Part shown: piece by piece, positions 1-8,723 of the stretch
Numbering within the stretch: position 1 is the first letter of the stretch
How the letters are laid out: each line of letters begins with the position of its first letter
From: Pseudomonas karstica
GTDB taxonomy: Bacteria; Pseudomonadota; Gammaproteobacteria; Pseudomonadales; Pseudomonadaceae
DNA length: 64,000 nt
Reading direction: 5' to 3'
Assembly: GCF_009707515.1 (NCBI RefSeq)
Contig: NZ_WLYI01000015.1
Coordinates: 1 to 64,000, forward strand
Notes under the pieces: generated by a model
The model's input: only the letters and a program-made list of their open reading frames with translations
Told to the model about the DNA's origin: nothing
The model's database searches: none
Made by a program: the position numbers and the translations under genes

Positions 1-91
1 GTTGGCAAGGTCTTGCCCGAAAAATGTGCACAGTTATTTGCGAACCAGACCACTAGAATAGGCACCTGACTTTTTAGAGCTCGAGCCCTAT

Positions 92-751
92 ATGCCCGAT
101 CCGGTTGATACTCGCGCGGTATCAGACTTACCGCTGGACGACCTAGTGGCATGCCATGAATGCGATTTGCTGATGCGCAAGCCAGAGCTTGCCCTCGGTG
201 AAAAAGCTCAATGCCCACGCTGTGGTTATGAGCTCTACGCTCACCGCCACAACGTCGTTGAACGTAGCCTCGCCTTGGTAATCGCTGCGCTGTTGTTGTA
301 TGTGCCTGCGAACTTTTTGCCCATCATGGAGCTCAATCTACTCGGGCAGTCCTCCCAGGACACCGTGTGGAGTGGTGTCGTCGGCCTGTTTGACACCGGT
401 ATGCAAGGCGTTGCCGCTGTGGTCTTCTTGTGCAGCATGGGCATTCCCCTGCTCAAGTTACTGTGCCAACTGGCCGTGCTGCTGAGCATCCGTTGGAACA
501 TTGGTCGCAGCTATGGCTTGTTGTTGTATCGCATTTATCATCACCTGCGGGATTGGGGAATGCTCGAGGTCTACTTGATGGGGGTGCTGGTTGCCATCGT
601 AAAGTTGGCCGATATGGCTTCCGTCACTGTAAGTTTGGGCCTGATCTGTTTTGTCAGTCTGTTAATGGTCCAGGTCCTGCTGGAGGTAATCATGTCACCT
701 CACCAGATCTGGCAAGCGTTGTCAGGAGAGGATGCTTATGCGGGCGATTGA
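92..751 (+). CDS. pqiA: PqiA-like membrane protein, first half
   Basis: A 219-residue inner-membrane protein of the paraquat-inducible protein A family. Near the N-terminus it carries a zinc-ribbon-like pair of Cys-x2-Cys knuckles (CHEC near residue 21 and CPRC near residue 41), followed by about four hydrophobic segments, the usual PqiA plan. E. coli PqiA is about twice as long and has two such units; here they are split between this gene and the next, whose ATG lies 20 bp inside this gene. PqiA proteins are known partners of MCE proteins such as PqiB, which is encoded third in this operon. The likely role is the inner-membrane part of a lipid-transport machine. The ATG at 92 has only a weak Shine-Dalgarno (GAGCTCGAG). 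Confidence 0.85.
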   Translation: MPDPVDTRAVSDLPLDDLVACHECDLLMRKPELALGEKAQCPRCGYELYAHRHNVVERSLALVIAALLLYVPANFLPIMELNLLGQSSQDTVWSGVVGLFDTGMQGVAAVVFLCSMGIPLLKLLCQLAVLLSIRWNIGRSYGLLLYRIYHHLRDWGMLEVYLMGVLVAIVKLADMASVTVSLGLICFVSLLMVQVLLEVIMSPHQIWQALSGEDAYAGD

Positions 752-1361
752 TGCAGGCATTCTGATCTGTACCGAGTGTCACGAACTGAATAAGCAAGAC
801 CCAGGCTCCGACGGGCAAACCTGCACTCGTTGCGGCGCACTGGTCCACACGCGTCGTCCGAACAGCTTGATGCGTACTTGGGCCTTGTTGATCACGGCAG
901 CCATTTTGTACATTCCCGCCAACCTGTTGCCGATCATGACCGTCAACTCCCTGGGTCAGGGCGACCCAAGTACCATCATGTCCGGAGTAATCCAACTGGC
1001 TCAACATGGCATGATTCCCATCGCGGCCGTCGTGTTTATCGCCAGTATTCTGGTGCCGACCTTCAAGTTGGTGGGCATCGGTTTATTACTGTTCTCAGTG
1101 CAGCGCCGCCAGCCGCTTTCCGCGCAACAACGGATTATCATGTACCGTTTTATCGAGTTCATTGGCCGTTGGTCCATGCTGGATATCTTTGTGATTGCTA
1201 TCCTGGTGGCGGTCGTAAACTTTGGGCGACTTGCCAGCGTCGAGGCCAACCTCGGTGCCGCGGCTTTTGCCAGTGTGGTGATTTTGACGATGCTTGCCGC
1301 AGTAACTTTCGATCCCCGACTGATTTGGGATAACACGGAGTCGGACGACGACCATGAATGA
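732..1361 (+). CDS. pqiA2: PqiA-like membrane protein, second half
   Basis: A 209-residue PqiA-family protein and paralogue of the preceding gene: CTEC and CTRC zinc knuckles in the first 40 residues, then hydrophobic segments including LLITAAILYIPANLLPIM, which parallels the same block in the upstream protein. It overlaps the previous gene by 20 bp and the next by 8 bp, so the three are surely translated together. AGGAG precedes both the ATG at 732 and an in-frame ATG at 738; either could be used. It probably pairs with the first PqiA half to form the E. coli-like two-unit protein and presents the MCE protein PqiB. This is inferred from family and context. Confidence 0.85.
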   Translation: MLMRAIDAGILICTECHELNKQDPGSDGQTCTRCGALVHTRRPNSLMRTWALLITAAILYIPANLLPIMTVNSLGQGDPSTIMSGVIQLAQHGMIPIAAVVFIASILVPTFKLVGIGLLLFSVQRRQPLSAQQRIIMYRFIEFIGRWSMLDIFVIAILVAVVNFGRLASVEANLGAAAFASVVILTMLAAVTFDPRLIWDNTESDDDHE

Positions 1362-3657
1362 TTTGCCTAAGGCTAAAACCCGCCCATCCTCTAACTGGTC
1401 GGCTATTTGGGTACTGCCCCTGATTGCGTTAATTATTGGCGGCTGGTTGGGCTGGCGCGCCTATAACCAGCAAGGCATCGAGATACAGGTCCGCTTTGAA
1501 AGCGGCGAAGGCATTCAGGCCAACAAGACAGAAGTAGTCTACAAAGGCATGTCCGTGGGTAAGGTCAAGACTCTGGCCCTGGATGATGAGGGTAACAATC
1601 GTGGGGTGATTGCCACTATTGAGATGAACAAGGATGTCGAGCAATCCCTAAAGACCAACACCCGCTTCTGGCTGGTCAAGCCCAGCGTCAGTCTGGCGGG
1701 GATCACCGGGCTTGAAACCTTGGTATCGGGTAACTACATCGCGGCCAGTCCAGGAGATGGTGAGCCCGCGCGAAAATTCAAGGCGCTCTCTGAAGAGCCT
1801 CCTTTATCCGACGCCAAGCCCGGCTTGCACCTGACTCTCAAGGCTGAGCGCCTCGGCTCGTTGAACCGTGGCAGCCCGGTGTTCTACAAGCAGATCCAAG
1901 TGGGCCAGGTCAAAAGCTATCTGCTCTCCGAAGACCAGAGCACCGTCGAGGTCAAAGTCTACATCGAGCCGACCTACGCCAATCTGGTGCGTAAACATAC
2001 GCGTTTTTGGAACGCCAGCGGCATTAGCATCGACGCCAACCTTTCGGGCGTCAAAGTACGCAGCGAATCCCTCTCCAGCATCGTCGCCGGTGGTATTGCA
2101 TTTGCCACGCCAGAGAATCGCAAGGACAGCCCGCCCACGGACCCAAGCCTGCCATTTCGCCTATACGAAGACTTTGACGCCGCCGCTGCGGGCATCCGAA
2201 TCAAGGTCAAGCTCAGCGATTTCGAAGGCTTGCAAGCTGGCCGTACACCCGTAATGTACAAAGGTATCCAAGTCGGTAGTTTGAAGGCCTTGAAGGTTGA
2301 TGCTGACCTTTCCAGCGCGAGTGCTGAACTGACCCTGGACCCATTGGCCGAAGATTACCTGGTCGAGGGCACTCAGTTCTGGGTGGTCAAACCCTCTATC
2401 TCCCTTGCCGGAATCACCGGCCTGGAAGCGCTAGTCAAAGGTAACTACATTGCCATCCGCCCTGGTGACAAGGGCAGCACGCCGCAACGAGAGTTCGTCG
2501 CACGACCCAAGGCGCCACCATTGGACCTGCGTTCCCCTGGCTTGCACATGGTGCTGTTAACCGACAACCTCGGCTCGCTGGAGGTCGGCAGTCCGATTCT
2601 CTACAAGCAGGTCAAGGTCGGTTCGGTGCAGAGCTACCAGTTCTCACGCAAAACCAAAAAGTTGGTGATCGGTGTCCACATTGAGAAAGAATACGAAGGC
2701 TTGGTCAATGGTTCGACCCGCTTCTGGAATGCCAGCGGTGTGACGTTGACCGGCGGCCTCACTGGCGGCATCCAGGTGAAGAGTGAATCCCTGCAAAGCC
2801 TGATGGCGGGAGGTATTGCCTTCGAGACCCCCGAGCAGAATGTGCCGCTAAAAAAACGCATCCCACGTTTCCATTTGTTCCCGGATCGTGAAGCCGCCAA
2901 CCAGCGAGGCACCCTGGTAACCATCAAGGTTGATCGCGCCGACGGTTTAAGCACGGGCACGCCGGTTCGTTTCAAGGGCCTGGATGTGGGCAAGATCGAA
3001 AGCGTCGACCTCAGCGCCGATATGCAATCGGTGCTGCTCAGCGCACGTATCACCGCAGTACCGGAGCGCATTGCCCGCGCAGGTAGCCAGTTCTGGGTGG
3101 TCAAGCCGGAGCTTGGGCTGATGAAAACCTCCAACCTGGAAACCCTGGTCACCGGCCAATACATCGAAGTCCAACCGGCCGTGAAAAGCACCGGGCCACA
3201 GAAAAATTTCATTGCCTTGGCGCAGCCGCCCGAGACCGGTGTGCAGGAAGCGGGGCTGAGCCTGGTACTCAGTGCTGCCCGCCGAGGCTCGTTGAAAACC
3301 GGTGTGCCGGTGACTTACCGTGAAGTCACGGTGGGCAAGGTCACCGGTTACGAGCTTGGTCAAACTGCTGACCGCGTTCTGGTTCATGTGTTGATCGAAC
3401 CCAAATATGCTCCTTTAGTCCGCAGCGGCAGTCGTTTTTGGAACACCAGTGGTTTTGGCGCCGACTTTGGGCTCTTCAAAGGGGTGACGGTACGTACCGA
3501 GTCCATGGAAACCTTGATCCAGGGCGGCATCGCCTTTGCAACCCCGGACGGCGAGCGCATGGGCAACCCGGCTCGTCCCGAGCAGACATTCCCGTTGTTT
3601 GACCAGTTCGAAGACGAGTGGCTGACCTGGGCTCCGAAGATTCCCCTGGGCAAATAA
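1354..3657 (+). CDS. pqiB: PqiB-like MCE protein with six MCE domains
   Basis: A 767-residue MCE-family protein anchored by one N-terminal membrane helix (about residues 16-34). I count six MCE domains alternating between two types. Type A carries the block FWxVKPxxxL followed by LExLVxGxYI (about 40-150, 280-370 and 515-615). Type B carries RFWNxSG followed by ESLxxLxxGGIAFxTP (about 158-255, 395-495 and 630-735). E. coli PqiB has three MCE domains and LetB (YebT) seven, so this protein is intermediate in length. Family members form hexameric tunnels or syringes across the periplasm for phospholipid transport. It overlaps pqiA2 by 8 bp and ends just before a bidirectional terminator. Confidence 0.9.
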   Translation: MNDLPKAKTRPSSNWSAIWVLPLIALIIGGWLGWRAYNQQGIEIQVRFESGEGIQANKTEVVYKGMSVGKVKTLALDDEGNNRGVIATIEMNKDVEQSLKTNTRFWLVKPSVSLAGITGLETLVSGNYIAASPGDGEPARKFKALSEEPPLSDAKPGLHLTLKAERLGSLNRGSPVFYKQIQVGQVKSYLLSEDQSTVEVKVYIEPTYANLVRKHTRFWNASGISIDANLSGVKVRSESLSSIVAGGIAFATPENRKDSPPTDPSLPFRLYEDFDAAAAGIRIKVKLSDFEGLQAGRTPVMYKGIQVGSLKALKVDADLSSASAELTLDPLAEDYLVEGTQFWVVKPSISLAGITGLEALVKGNYIAIRPGDKGSTPQREFVARPKAPPLDLRSPGLHMVLLTDNLGSLEVGSPILYKQVKVGSVQSYQFSRKTKKLVIGVHIEKEYEGLVNGSTRFWNASGVTLTGGLTGGIQVKSESLQSLMAGGIAFETPEQNVPLKKRIPRFHLFPDREAANQRGTLVTIKVDRADGLSTGTPVRFKGLDVGKIESVDLSADMQSVLLSARITAVPERIARAGSQFWVVKPELGLMKTSNLETLVTGQYIEVQPAVKSTGPQKNFIALAQPPETGVQEAGLSLVLSAARRGSLKTGVPVTYREVTVGKVTGYELGQTADRVLVHVLIEPKYAPLVRSGSRFWNTSGFGADFGLFKGVTVRTESMETLIQGGIAFATPDGERMGNPARPEQTFPLFDQFEDEWLTWAPKIPLGK

Positions 3658-3668
3658 ACCCAACCCAC

Positions 3669-3705
3669 AAAAAAAGGCCGTGATCCAATGGATCGCGGCC
3701 TTTTA
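3669..3705. terminator. Bidirectional terminator between pqiB and mksB
   Basis: GGCCGTGATCC-AAT-GGATCGCGGCC forms a strong hairpin flanked by A7 on the left and TTTTacgttt on the right, so it can end transcription from both converging genes. Confidence 0.85.
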
Positions 3706-3721
3706 CGTTTCAGTGTCCCGA

Positions 3722-6562
3722 TCAGACTTCGTCCAGCTCCGGCTCATCTGCCTGCACGCTAACCGTCGCCTTCACCACATCATGGCGGCGAATGTACTTC
3801 CAGTCAGCCTCGTCAATGTAGATCCCGTTCGGTCCGCTGCCGCCTTCCAGGTCAATCGCCACTTGGGCTGAGACTTGCGGCTTCACACTGGCCAGGATCG
3901 GCACGAAGCCCAACTGCAGACTGGTCTCCAGCAATGCCGCCTGGTTCTTCTCGTCGATGTCTGCCGCTTCGTCGAGGTAGTAAGGCAGACGCACGCGACC
4001 CGCCTGGTCCCGGTCCATCAAGTGCAACAACAAGTACATGTTGGTCAGCGCCTTGATGGTCATTGTGGTGCCGTTGGAGGCGGCACCGTCGATGTCGGTG
4101 TGAATCACCGGCTGGCCGTTGATCTTGGTGATCTCGAACGCCAGTTCAAACAGGTCCTTGAGGCCCAACTGGTTATGGTTCGCCGCCACCAGGCGTGCCA
4201 GGTATTCCTTGGCCTCTTCGTTCTTGTTGTCCTGCTCGGCGCTTTGGCTGAGGTCGAACACCGATAGGGTTTCGCCTTCTTCATATTGGCCGGCACTGTG
4301 GATGATCTGGTCGATATGCTTGAGGGCTTCCTTGTTTGGCGCCAGTACGATACGGAAGCTTTGCAGGTTGGACACCTGGCGCTTGTTGATCTCGCGGTTG
4401 AACAGCGCCAATTGGTGCTCAAGGCTGTCATAGTCGCTGCGGATATTGCGCAAGGTCCGTGCGATATCGGTCACTGCGGCACGCCGCGCCTTGCCCAGGG
4501 TCAGGGCTTCGTCAGTGCGGTGAGCATAAGCGTTGATCAGCAGGTACAGGCGGCGCTCCATATCGTCTTCGCTGTCGAACTTGGCCACGCCTTTGAGGCG
4601 CACCTGTGCGTACAGTGCGTCGATCTGGCCATCAGCGCGCAACAAACCTTGCCAACTGTCCTGATAGTCATTGAGCAGCGGCAGCAGGTTGTCCATGGAG
4701 TCGTCAACCGGGTCCATGAACGGTGTGCCGAATGGCAAGTCCGCTGGCAGTAACTGGCGACGGCGCAAGGCGTCATCCAGGGTACGTTGCTTGGCTTCCA
4801 TATCCGCGATCTGCCGGCCTACCAGTTGCAGCTTGGCCGACAGTTGCTGGACGCGTTCGGTAAAGGCATCGCTGGAGCGTTTTAACTCGTCCTGAGCCGC
4901 TTCCATCTGCGCCAGTTGCTCCAGCTTCTCGCTTTCCTCGGCACTCAAGGTTTGCGTGCGGCGGAAATCTTCCAGGGCCTTCTGCGCGTCCAGCACCTGT
5001 TGGTACAGCGCTTCAGTCTGGGTCTTGCTCGCCGCGCGGTCAGAGACAACCGCCGCTTGGGTTTTCAGTTGCTTGAGTTCTTTTTCCAGGCGCTCTTTCT
5101 GGTCGCGCAACGCCGCGCGATCCGCAAGGGCCTGCAACGCCGGAGGTTCGATGTGCGAGATGTCGATGGACAGCCCTGGTACGTCGAAACGTTCACCCTT
5201 GAAACCGTCGAGGATCAGCTCCAGGGACTTCACCCACTGGCCGTCTTCATCCAGGGTGATGCCATGCTCGCCCAGCGGCAGGCTGAACAGCGAACTGTTG
5301 AACAGACGCATCAGACGCTCGACATCCTGCTGTGAGAACTCTTCCCGCAGTTTGGCGTAGCTGTTGTTGTCCGCATGGTCGAGTTGCTGCTTCACCGACT
5401 TCAGGCGTTTTTCCAGGTCCCGCAGGCGTTCGTCCAGGTCCTCGGCGCTGAACTGCCGCGACTGCGCCAGGGCGCCCGCCAATTCATCGTGAGCATCTTT
5501 CGCCGCCAGCAGTTGCTGCTCCAGCACCTTGACGTCGTCCACCAAGGCAAAGCGATGCTTGAGCACCGACAGCTCGCCGAGCCAACGCTGAATCCCACTG
5601 ATCTCGCGTTCCAGGCGCATCAACTCTTGAGTGCCGCCGCGCTGATCGTTCTGCAGGGCGTCTTGTTCGTTGCGGTAATGTTCGGCCTGGATCGTCAGCT
5701 CTTCCTTGCGGGCACCGGCGTAGTCCGACCAGGTGCCCAGCAGCGAATCCAGCAGCGGCGACAAACGATGCAATTTGCCGCGCAGAGTGTCGCGCTGTTT
5801 CACGCCATTGGCCAGGGCCTCGACCAGTGGGCCGGCGGCCACCAGCGAGTTGTAGTCCTGCTCCATCCGCCGTACATCACGGAAGGCCTCTTCGCACGCA
5901 GCGATGTAATCGACACTGCCGGAACGCAGGCTGTGTTCAAACGCATCGAGGAACAGTTGCTTGAGCTTGGCTGCGGTGATTTCCCGCATGTGCAGCAGGT
6001 TGATAAACAACGCCCGGAAGGTCTTCAAGCTCTGTTCACTGGTGGAGCGCAGCGGAATCAGGGTCAGGTCCAGTGGAATCGAGGTATGCCCGCCCACCAG
6101 CAAACGGCGCAGTTCATCGGGCTTGAGTTCGTAGGCTTTCAAGCCTTCGCGCTCAAGGTTGGTGAACAGCTCTTTCTGACGCAGGCAGGTATCGTTCTTC
6201 TGGTAGTGCGCCAGGTCCAGCTTGCCAGCATAAGCAAAGAATTGGTGACCGAAACCGCCGCCCGGACCGCGCCCAACCACGCCGATCACGTGTGGGCCGT
6301 GGGGCAGGGACACTTCTACGAGAATGTAGCTGGTGTCGGTGGCAAAGTAGAACCGCCGGGATTGTTCCAGGGTGTACTTGCCGAAGCTCATGTCTGACAT
6401 ACGTGCCAGGATCGGGAACTGCAAGGCGTTGATCGAAGCCGATTTGCCAAGGTTATTCGCGCCATAGACCGACAACGGTTCTTCCAACGGGAACAAACCC
6501 AGGCTGTAGCCGGCGGTGTTCAATAGGGCGAAGCGGCGAATGCCGTAGCGTTCCTTGCTCAT
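3722..6562 (-). CDS. mksB: MksB, SMC-like condensin ATPase
   Basis: A 946-residue SMC-like ATPase of the MukB-like MksBEF condensin. The N-terminal P-loop VYGANNLGKS lies at about residues 32-41. It is followed by long coiled-coil arms rich in Glu, Gln, Leu and Arg (about 230-700, with an interrupted hinge-like middle). The C-terminal head has the Walker B-like LPYYLDEAADID at about 865-876. MksB compacts DNA with the kleisin MksF and MksE and contributes to chromosome organisation in Pseudomonas. Its ATG overlaps the mksE stop (ATGA), fitting an mksF-mksE-mksB operon read on the minus strand. No Toprim-nuclease gene (mksG) follows; the next gene is pqiB, facing it. Confidence 0.92.
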   Translation of the reverse strand: MSKERYGIRRFALLNTAGYSLGLFPLEEPLSVYGANNLGKSASINALQFPILARMSDMSFGKYTLEQSRRFYFATDTSYILVEVSLPHGPHVIGVVGRGPGGGFGHQFFAYAGKLDLAHYQKNDTCLRQKELFTNLEREGLKAYELKPDELRRLLVGGHTSIPLDLTLIPLRSTSEQSLKTFRALFINLLHMREITAAKLKQLFLDAFEHSLRSGSVDYIAACEEAFRDVRRMEQDYNSLVAAGPLVEALANGVKQRDTLRGKLHRLSPLLDSLLGTWSDYAGARKEELTIQAEHYRNEQDALQNDQRGGTQELMRLEREISGIQRWLGELSVLKHRFALVDDVKVLEQQLLAAKDAHDELAGALAQSRQFSAEDLDERLRDLEKRLKSVKQQLDHADNNSYAKLREEFSQQDVERLMRLFNSSLFSLPLGEHGITLDEDGQWVKSLELILDGFKGERFDVPGLSIDISHIEPPALQALADRAALRDQKERLEKELKQLKTQAAVVSDRAASKTQTEALYQQVLDAQKALEDFRRTQTLSAEESEKLEQLAQMEAAQDELKRSSDAFTERVQQLSAKLQLVGRQIADMEAKQRTLDDALRRRQLLPADLPFGTPFMDPVDDSMDNLLPLLNDYQDSWQGLLRADGQIDALYAQVRLKGVAKFDSEDDMERRLYLLINAYAHRTDEALTLGKARRAAVTDIARTLRNIRSDYDSLEHQLALFNREINKRQVSNLQSFRIVLAPNKEALKHIDQIIHSAGQYEEGETLSVFDLSQSAEQDNKNEEAKEYLARLVAANHNQLGLKDLFELAFEITKINGQPVIHTDIDGAASNGTTMTIKALTNMYLLLHLMDRDQAGRVRLPYYLDEAADIDEKNQAALLETSLQLGFVPILASVKPQVSAQVAIDLEGGSGPNGIYIDEADWKYIRRHDVVKATVSVQADEPELDEV

Positions 6563-7266
6563 GCATCGGTCTCCTGTTCTTCGGCAATGGCGCGGGCCAG
6601 GGCGTCTTCTTCGCTGTCTTGCGCGAAGTCACTCAAGTCCAAGGGGTCATCGGTCTTGAGTAATTTCTCATCGCTGTCTTCGTCGATGATTATTGGAGCC
6701 GGCAACGGCAACACGCTGTGGACGCTGGCGGCGAGGTCGCGGTCTTGCTGCACCGACAGGCACACATCAAGGAAGCGGTGCATCGGCGGCAGGAATCGGT
6801 AGATACCGTTGTCCTCGCTGGCAAACCCGAGCTGAGTCATGCGGCGCATGATTTTTTCTTCCAGCTCTTCCTGGGTCTGCACTTCGGCCTGGATAAACAG
6901 ATCGCGGTACTTCTCCAGCAACGAGGGCAGTTCATCGCGGCCCAGGCTGCCACCGTCGAGCACGGCAATCGGGTCACGTCCCTGGTCGGCCAAGTGTTCA
7001 ACGATGATGAAGGTGAACAACGCCAGGCGCTGGGCGGTCTTGTTGACCTGCGCAGCGGCCACGGCGGTGTCTGGCACGAAATAGTAGAAACCCCGGGTAT
7101 CGCACACCAGTTCAAAGCCCAAGGCCTTGAACAACGTGCGGTACTGGTCCTGGAAGTTCGACAATTGTGCGTACAGCTCCGGGTCGCGGCGGCTGACGTG
7201 GTAACCCTTGAACAGCTCGCGAAAGATCGGCGCCAGTTGGGACAGTTCGGATAGATCAAGATGCAT
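6559..7266 (-). CDS. mksE: MksE condensin subunit
   Basis: A 235-residue MksE, the winged-helix partner of the kleisin in MksBEF. It begins MHLDLSELSQLAPIFRELFKG and ends with an acidic tail (about 190-235, many Asp and Glu). I chose the ATG at 7264-7266, which overlaps the end of mksF by 11 bp. A longer reading from 7443 runs through the end of mksF in another frame and gives an Arg/Ser-rich sequence unlike the family. MksE should bind the MksF kleisin and modulate DNA binding by MksB. Confidence 0.88.
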   Translation of the reverse strand: MHLDLSELSQLAPIFRELFKGYHVSRRDPELYAQLSNFQDQYRTLFKALGFELVCDTRGFYYFVPDTAVAAAQVNKTAQRLALFTFIIVEHLADQGRDPIAVLDGGSLGRDELPSLLEKYRDLFIQAEVQTQEELEEKIMRRMTQLGFASEDNGIYRFLPPMHRFLDVCLSVQQDRDLAASVHSVLPLPAPIIIDEDSDEKLLKTDDPLDLSDFAQDSEEDALARAIAEEQETDA

Positions 7267-8656
7267 AAGGTGTACTCGCAGAATGCTCGGCCGCGTCAGT
7301 GCTGGCCGCGAGCAGGGCGAATGAGCGCAGGCTGACCTGGTGCTCGTGTGTGTGGTAATCCTGACGTTCCAGGCGCTCGCGCTTGAAACGCTTCTCTCGC
7401 GACAGGCGCGAGAACCAATACAGCAACTCGTCGGTGTCGCCATCCGGCTCCTGTTCCAACAGCCAGGTCATCAGGTCCGGCATGGGCAGCGCGTCTTCGC
7501 AGCGCTCGAGCATTTCCTTGACCGTACGCGGCGCACGAGGGGCTTGGCCCTTGTGGGATTTGTGGGCCTTGGGGAAGCGCGCAGGCTTGGGCTCGAAGTT
7601 TGCCAGGGCATATACATAAGCCTCGACCTGGCTGGCACTGCCCAGAAAGGTGCTTTGCGGGCGGGTAAACATCGGCATTGCCGCTTGCGGTACCGCGTCC
7701 AGGCCCTTGCGGCGAATCGCTGACAACGCCAGCGCTGCGCCGCGGGTCACGGCGTTGTGCCGGCGCGCTTCTTCGCGCAGCGGCAGCAGCAATTCCCGGG
7801 CGTGGCGCAGGGTCAACTGGGCGCTGGTCTGCATCTCGAGGATGCGCGCGTGGGTGCGCAACAACATATCGTCATCTACCAGGTGGCCGAGGCGTTGCTG
7901 TTCGGTGAGCATGCGCAACAGCACGTTTTCCACCTTGCGCACGCCTTGCTCGAAGGCGCCGTCGGCGTTCACCAGTTGAATCATCGGCTCGACGTATTCG
8001 TCCCAGGTCGCCAGTACTTCGGCGTACCGCTGGCGCAACGGGATCTGCCGGTCGCTGGTCTTGGCGCGGTCGGCCACGGCGGCGAGGGCCTGTTCGTCGT
8101 TGGCGAGTTTTTTCAGCACGTCGCGCACGCGCATGTCCAGCAGCCGCAGTTGCCGGGCCAGGTCATGACTGTCGCGGATGTCGAAGGCGTCCTGGATATA
8201 ACCGGCCAGGCGCTCGAGGTGGCGCAGATAGGCTTCGATTTCCAGGCACAGGCCTAGCCGGTGCTCCTTGCGAAGATAGGCGAGGAAGTCGTGAATCTGC
8301 GCATTGAGCTCGAAGCGGTTCGGGCTCTTGGCGACAGGCACCAGGATATCCAGGCGAATCCACACGTCCAGCAGGCTGGTGATGTCCTGGGGCGTGCTGT
8401 CCAGTTGTTGGGCGGCCAGTTGCGCGCGCAGTTCGCCAAGGCTCAGGGTGCCTTGGTCGAAGTGTTCGCACAGTGGCTCAAGCAGGGCCCAGTGTTCGGC
8501 GAGGGCGCGCAAGACGCGCTTGGGTTCGATCATGGGAATGGCCGGCTGGTTGACGATTAAAAGCAGCGATTGTACTGCATCCTCGAGGGGATTTATCCAC
8601 AGCCGGTCAGGCACGTTTGTTGTGGGCTGCTTTAGATGATCAAGAGAAGTAATCAA
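7256..8656 (-). CDS. mksF: MksF kleisin condensin subunit
   Basis: A 466-residue kleisin-like subunit, first gene of the mksFEB operon. The sequence is largely helical with no membrane segment: an N-terminal winged-helix-like part (about 20-130), a helical middle, and a charged C-terminal part (about 360-430, PKAHKSHKGQ). By family knowledge MksF bridges the MksB heads and recruits MksE. It overlaps mksE by 11 bp. It is divergent from holD, and the 67-bp gap between them must carry both promoters. Identification rests on the operon order, which matches the P. aeruginosa Mks locus as I remember it, and on the secure identity of MksB. Confidence 0.87.
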   Translation of the reverse strand: MITSLDHLKQPTTNVPDRLWINPLEDAVQSLLLIVNQPAIPMIEPKRVLRALAEHWALLEPLCEHFDQGTLSLGELRAQLAAQQLDSTPQDITSLLDVWIRLDILVPVAKSPNRFELNAQIHDFLAYLRKEHRLGLCLEIEAYLRHLERLAGYIQDAFDIRDSHDLARQLRLLDMRVRDVLKKLANDEQALAAVADRAKTSDRQIPLRQRYAEVLATWDEYVEPMIQLVNADGAFEQGVRKVENVLLRMLTEQQRLGHLVDDDMLLRTHARILEMQTSAQLTLRHARELLLPLREEARRHNAVTRGAALALSAIRRKGLDAVPQAAMPMFTRPQSTFLGSASQVEAYVYALANFEPKPARFPKAHKSHKGQAPRAPRTVKEMLERCEDALPMPDLMTWLLEQEPDGDTDELLYWFSRLSREKRFKRERLERQDYHTHEHQVSLRSFALLAASTDAAEHSASTPYAS

Positions 8657-8723
8657 CTGCGGGCGATCTTCGTCGAAGGGCGGTAGAATCCCTTTTCTTT
8701 AGTTATCCACAAGTGGCCGACCT

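Noticed and set aside
5375..6397. 340-codon open frame on the plus strand
   Set aside because: Lies entirely opposite mksB, whose P-loop and coiled coils are clear; no family features.
7267..7443. Upstream extension of mksE
   Set aside because: Overlaps the end of mksF and reads as an Arg/Ser-rich sequence; the ATG at 7266 starts the conserved protein.
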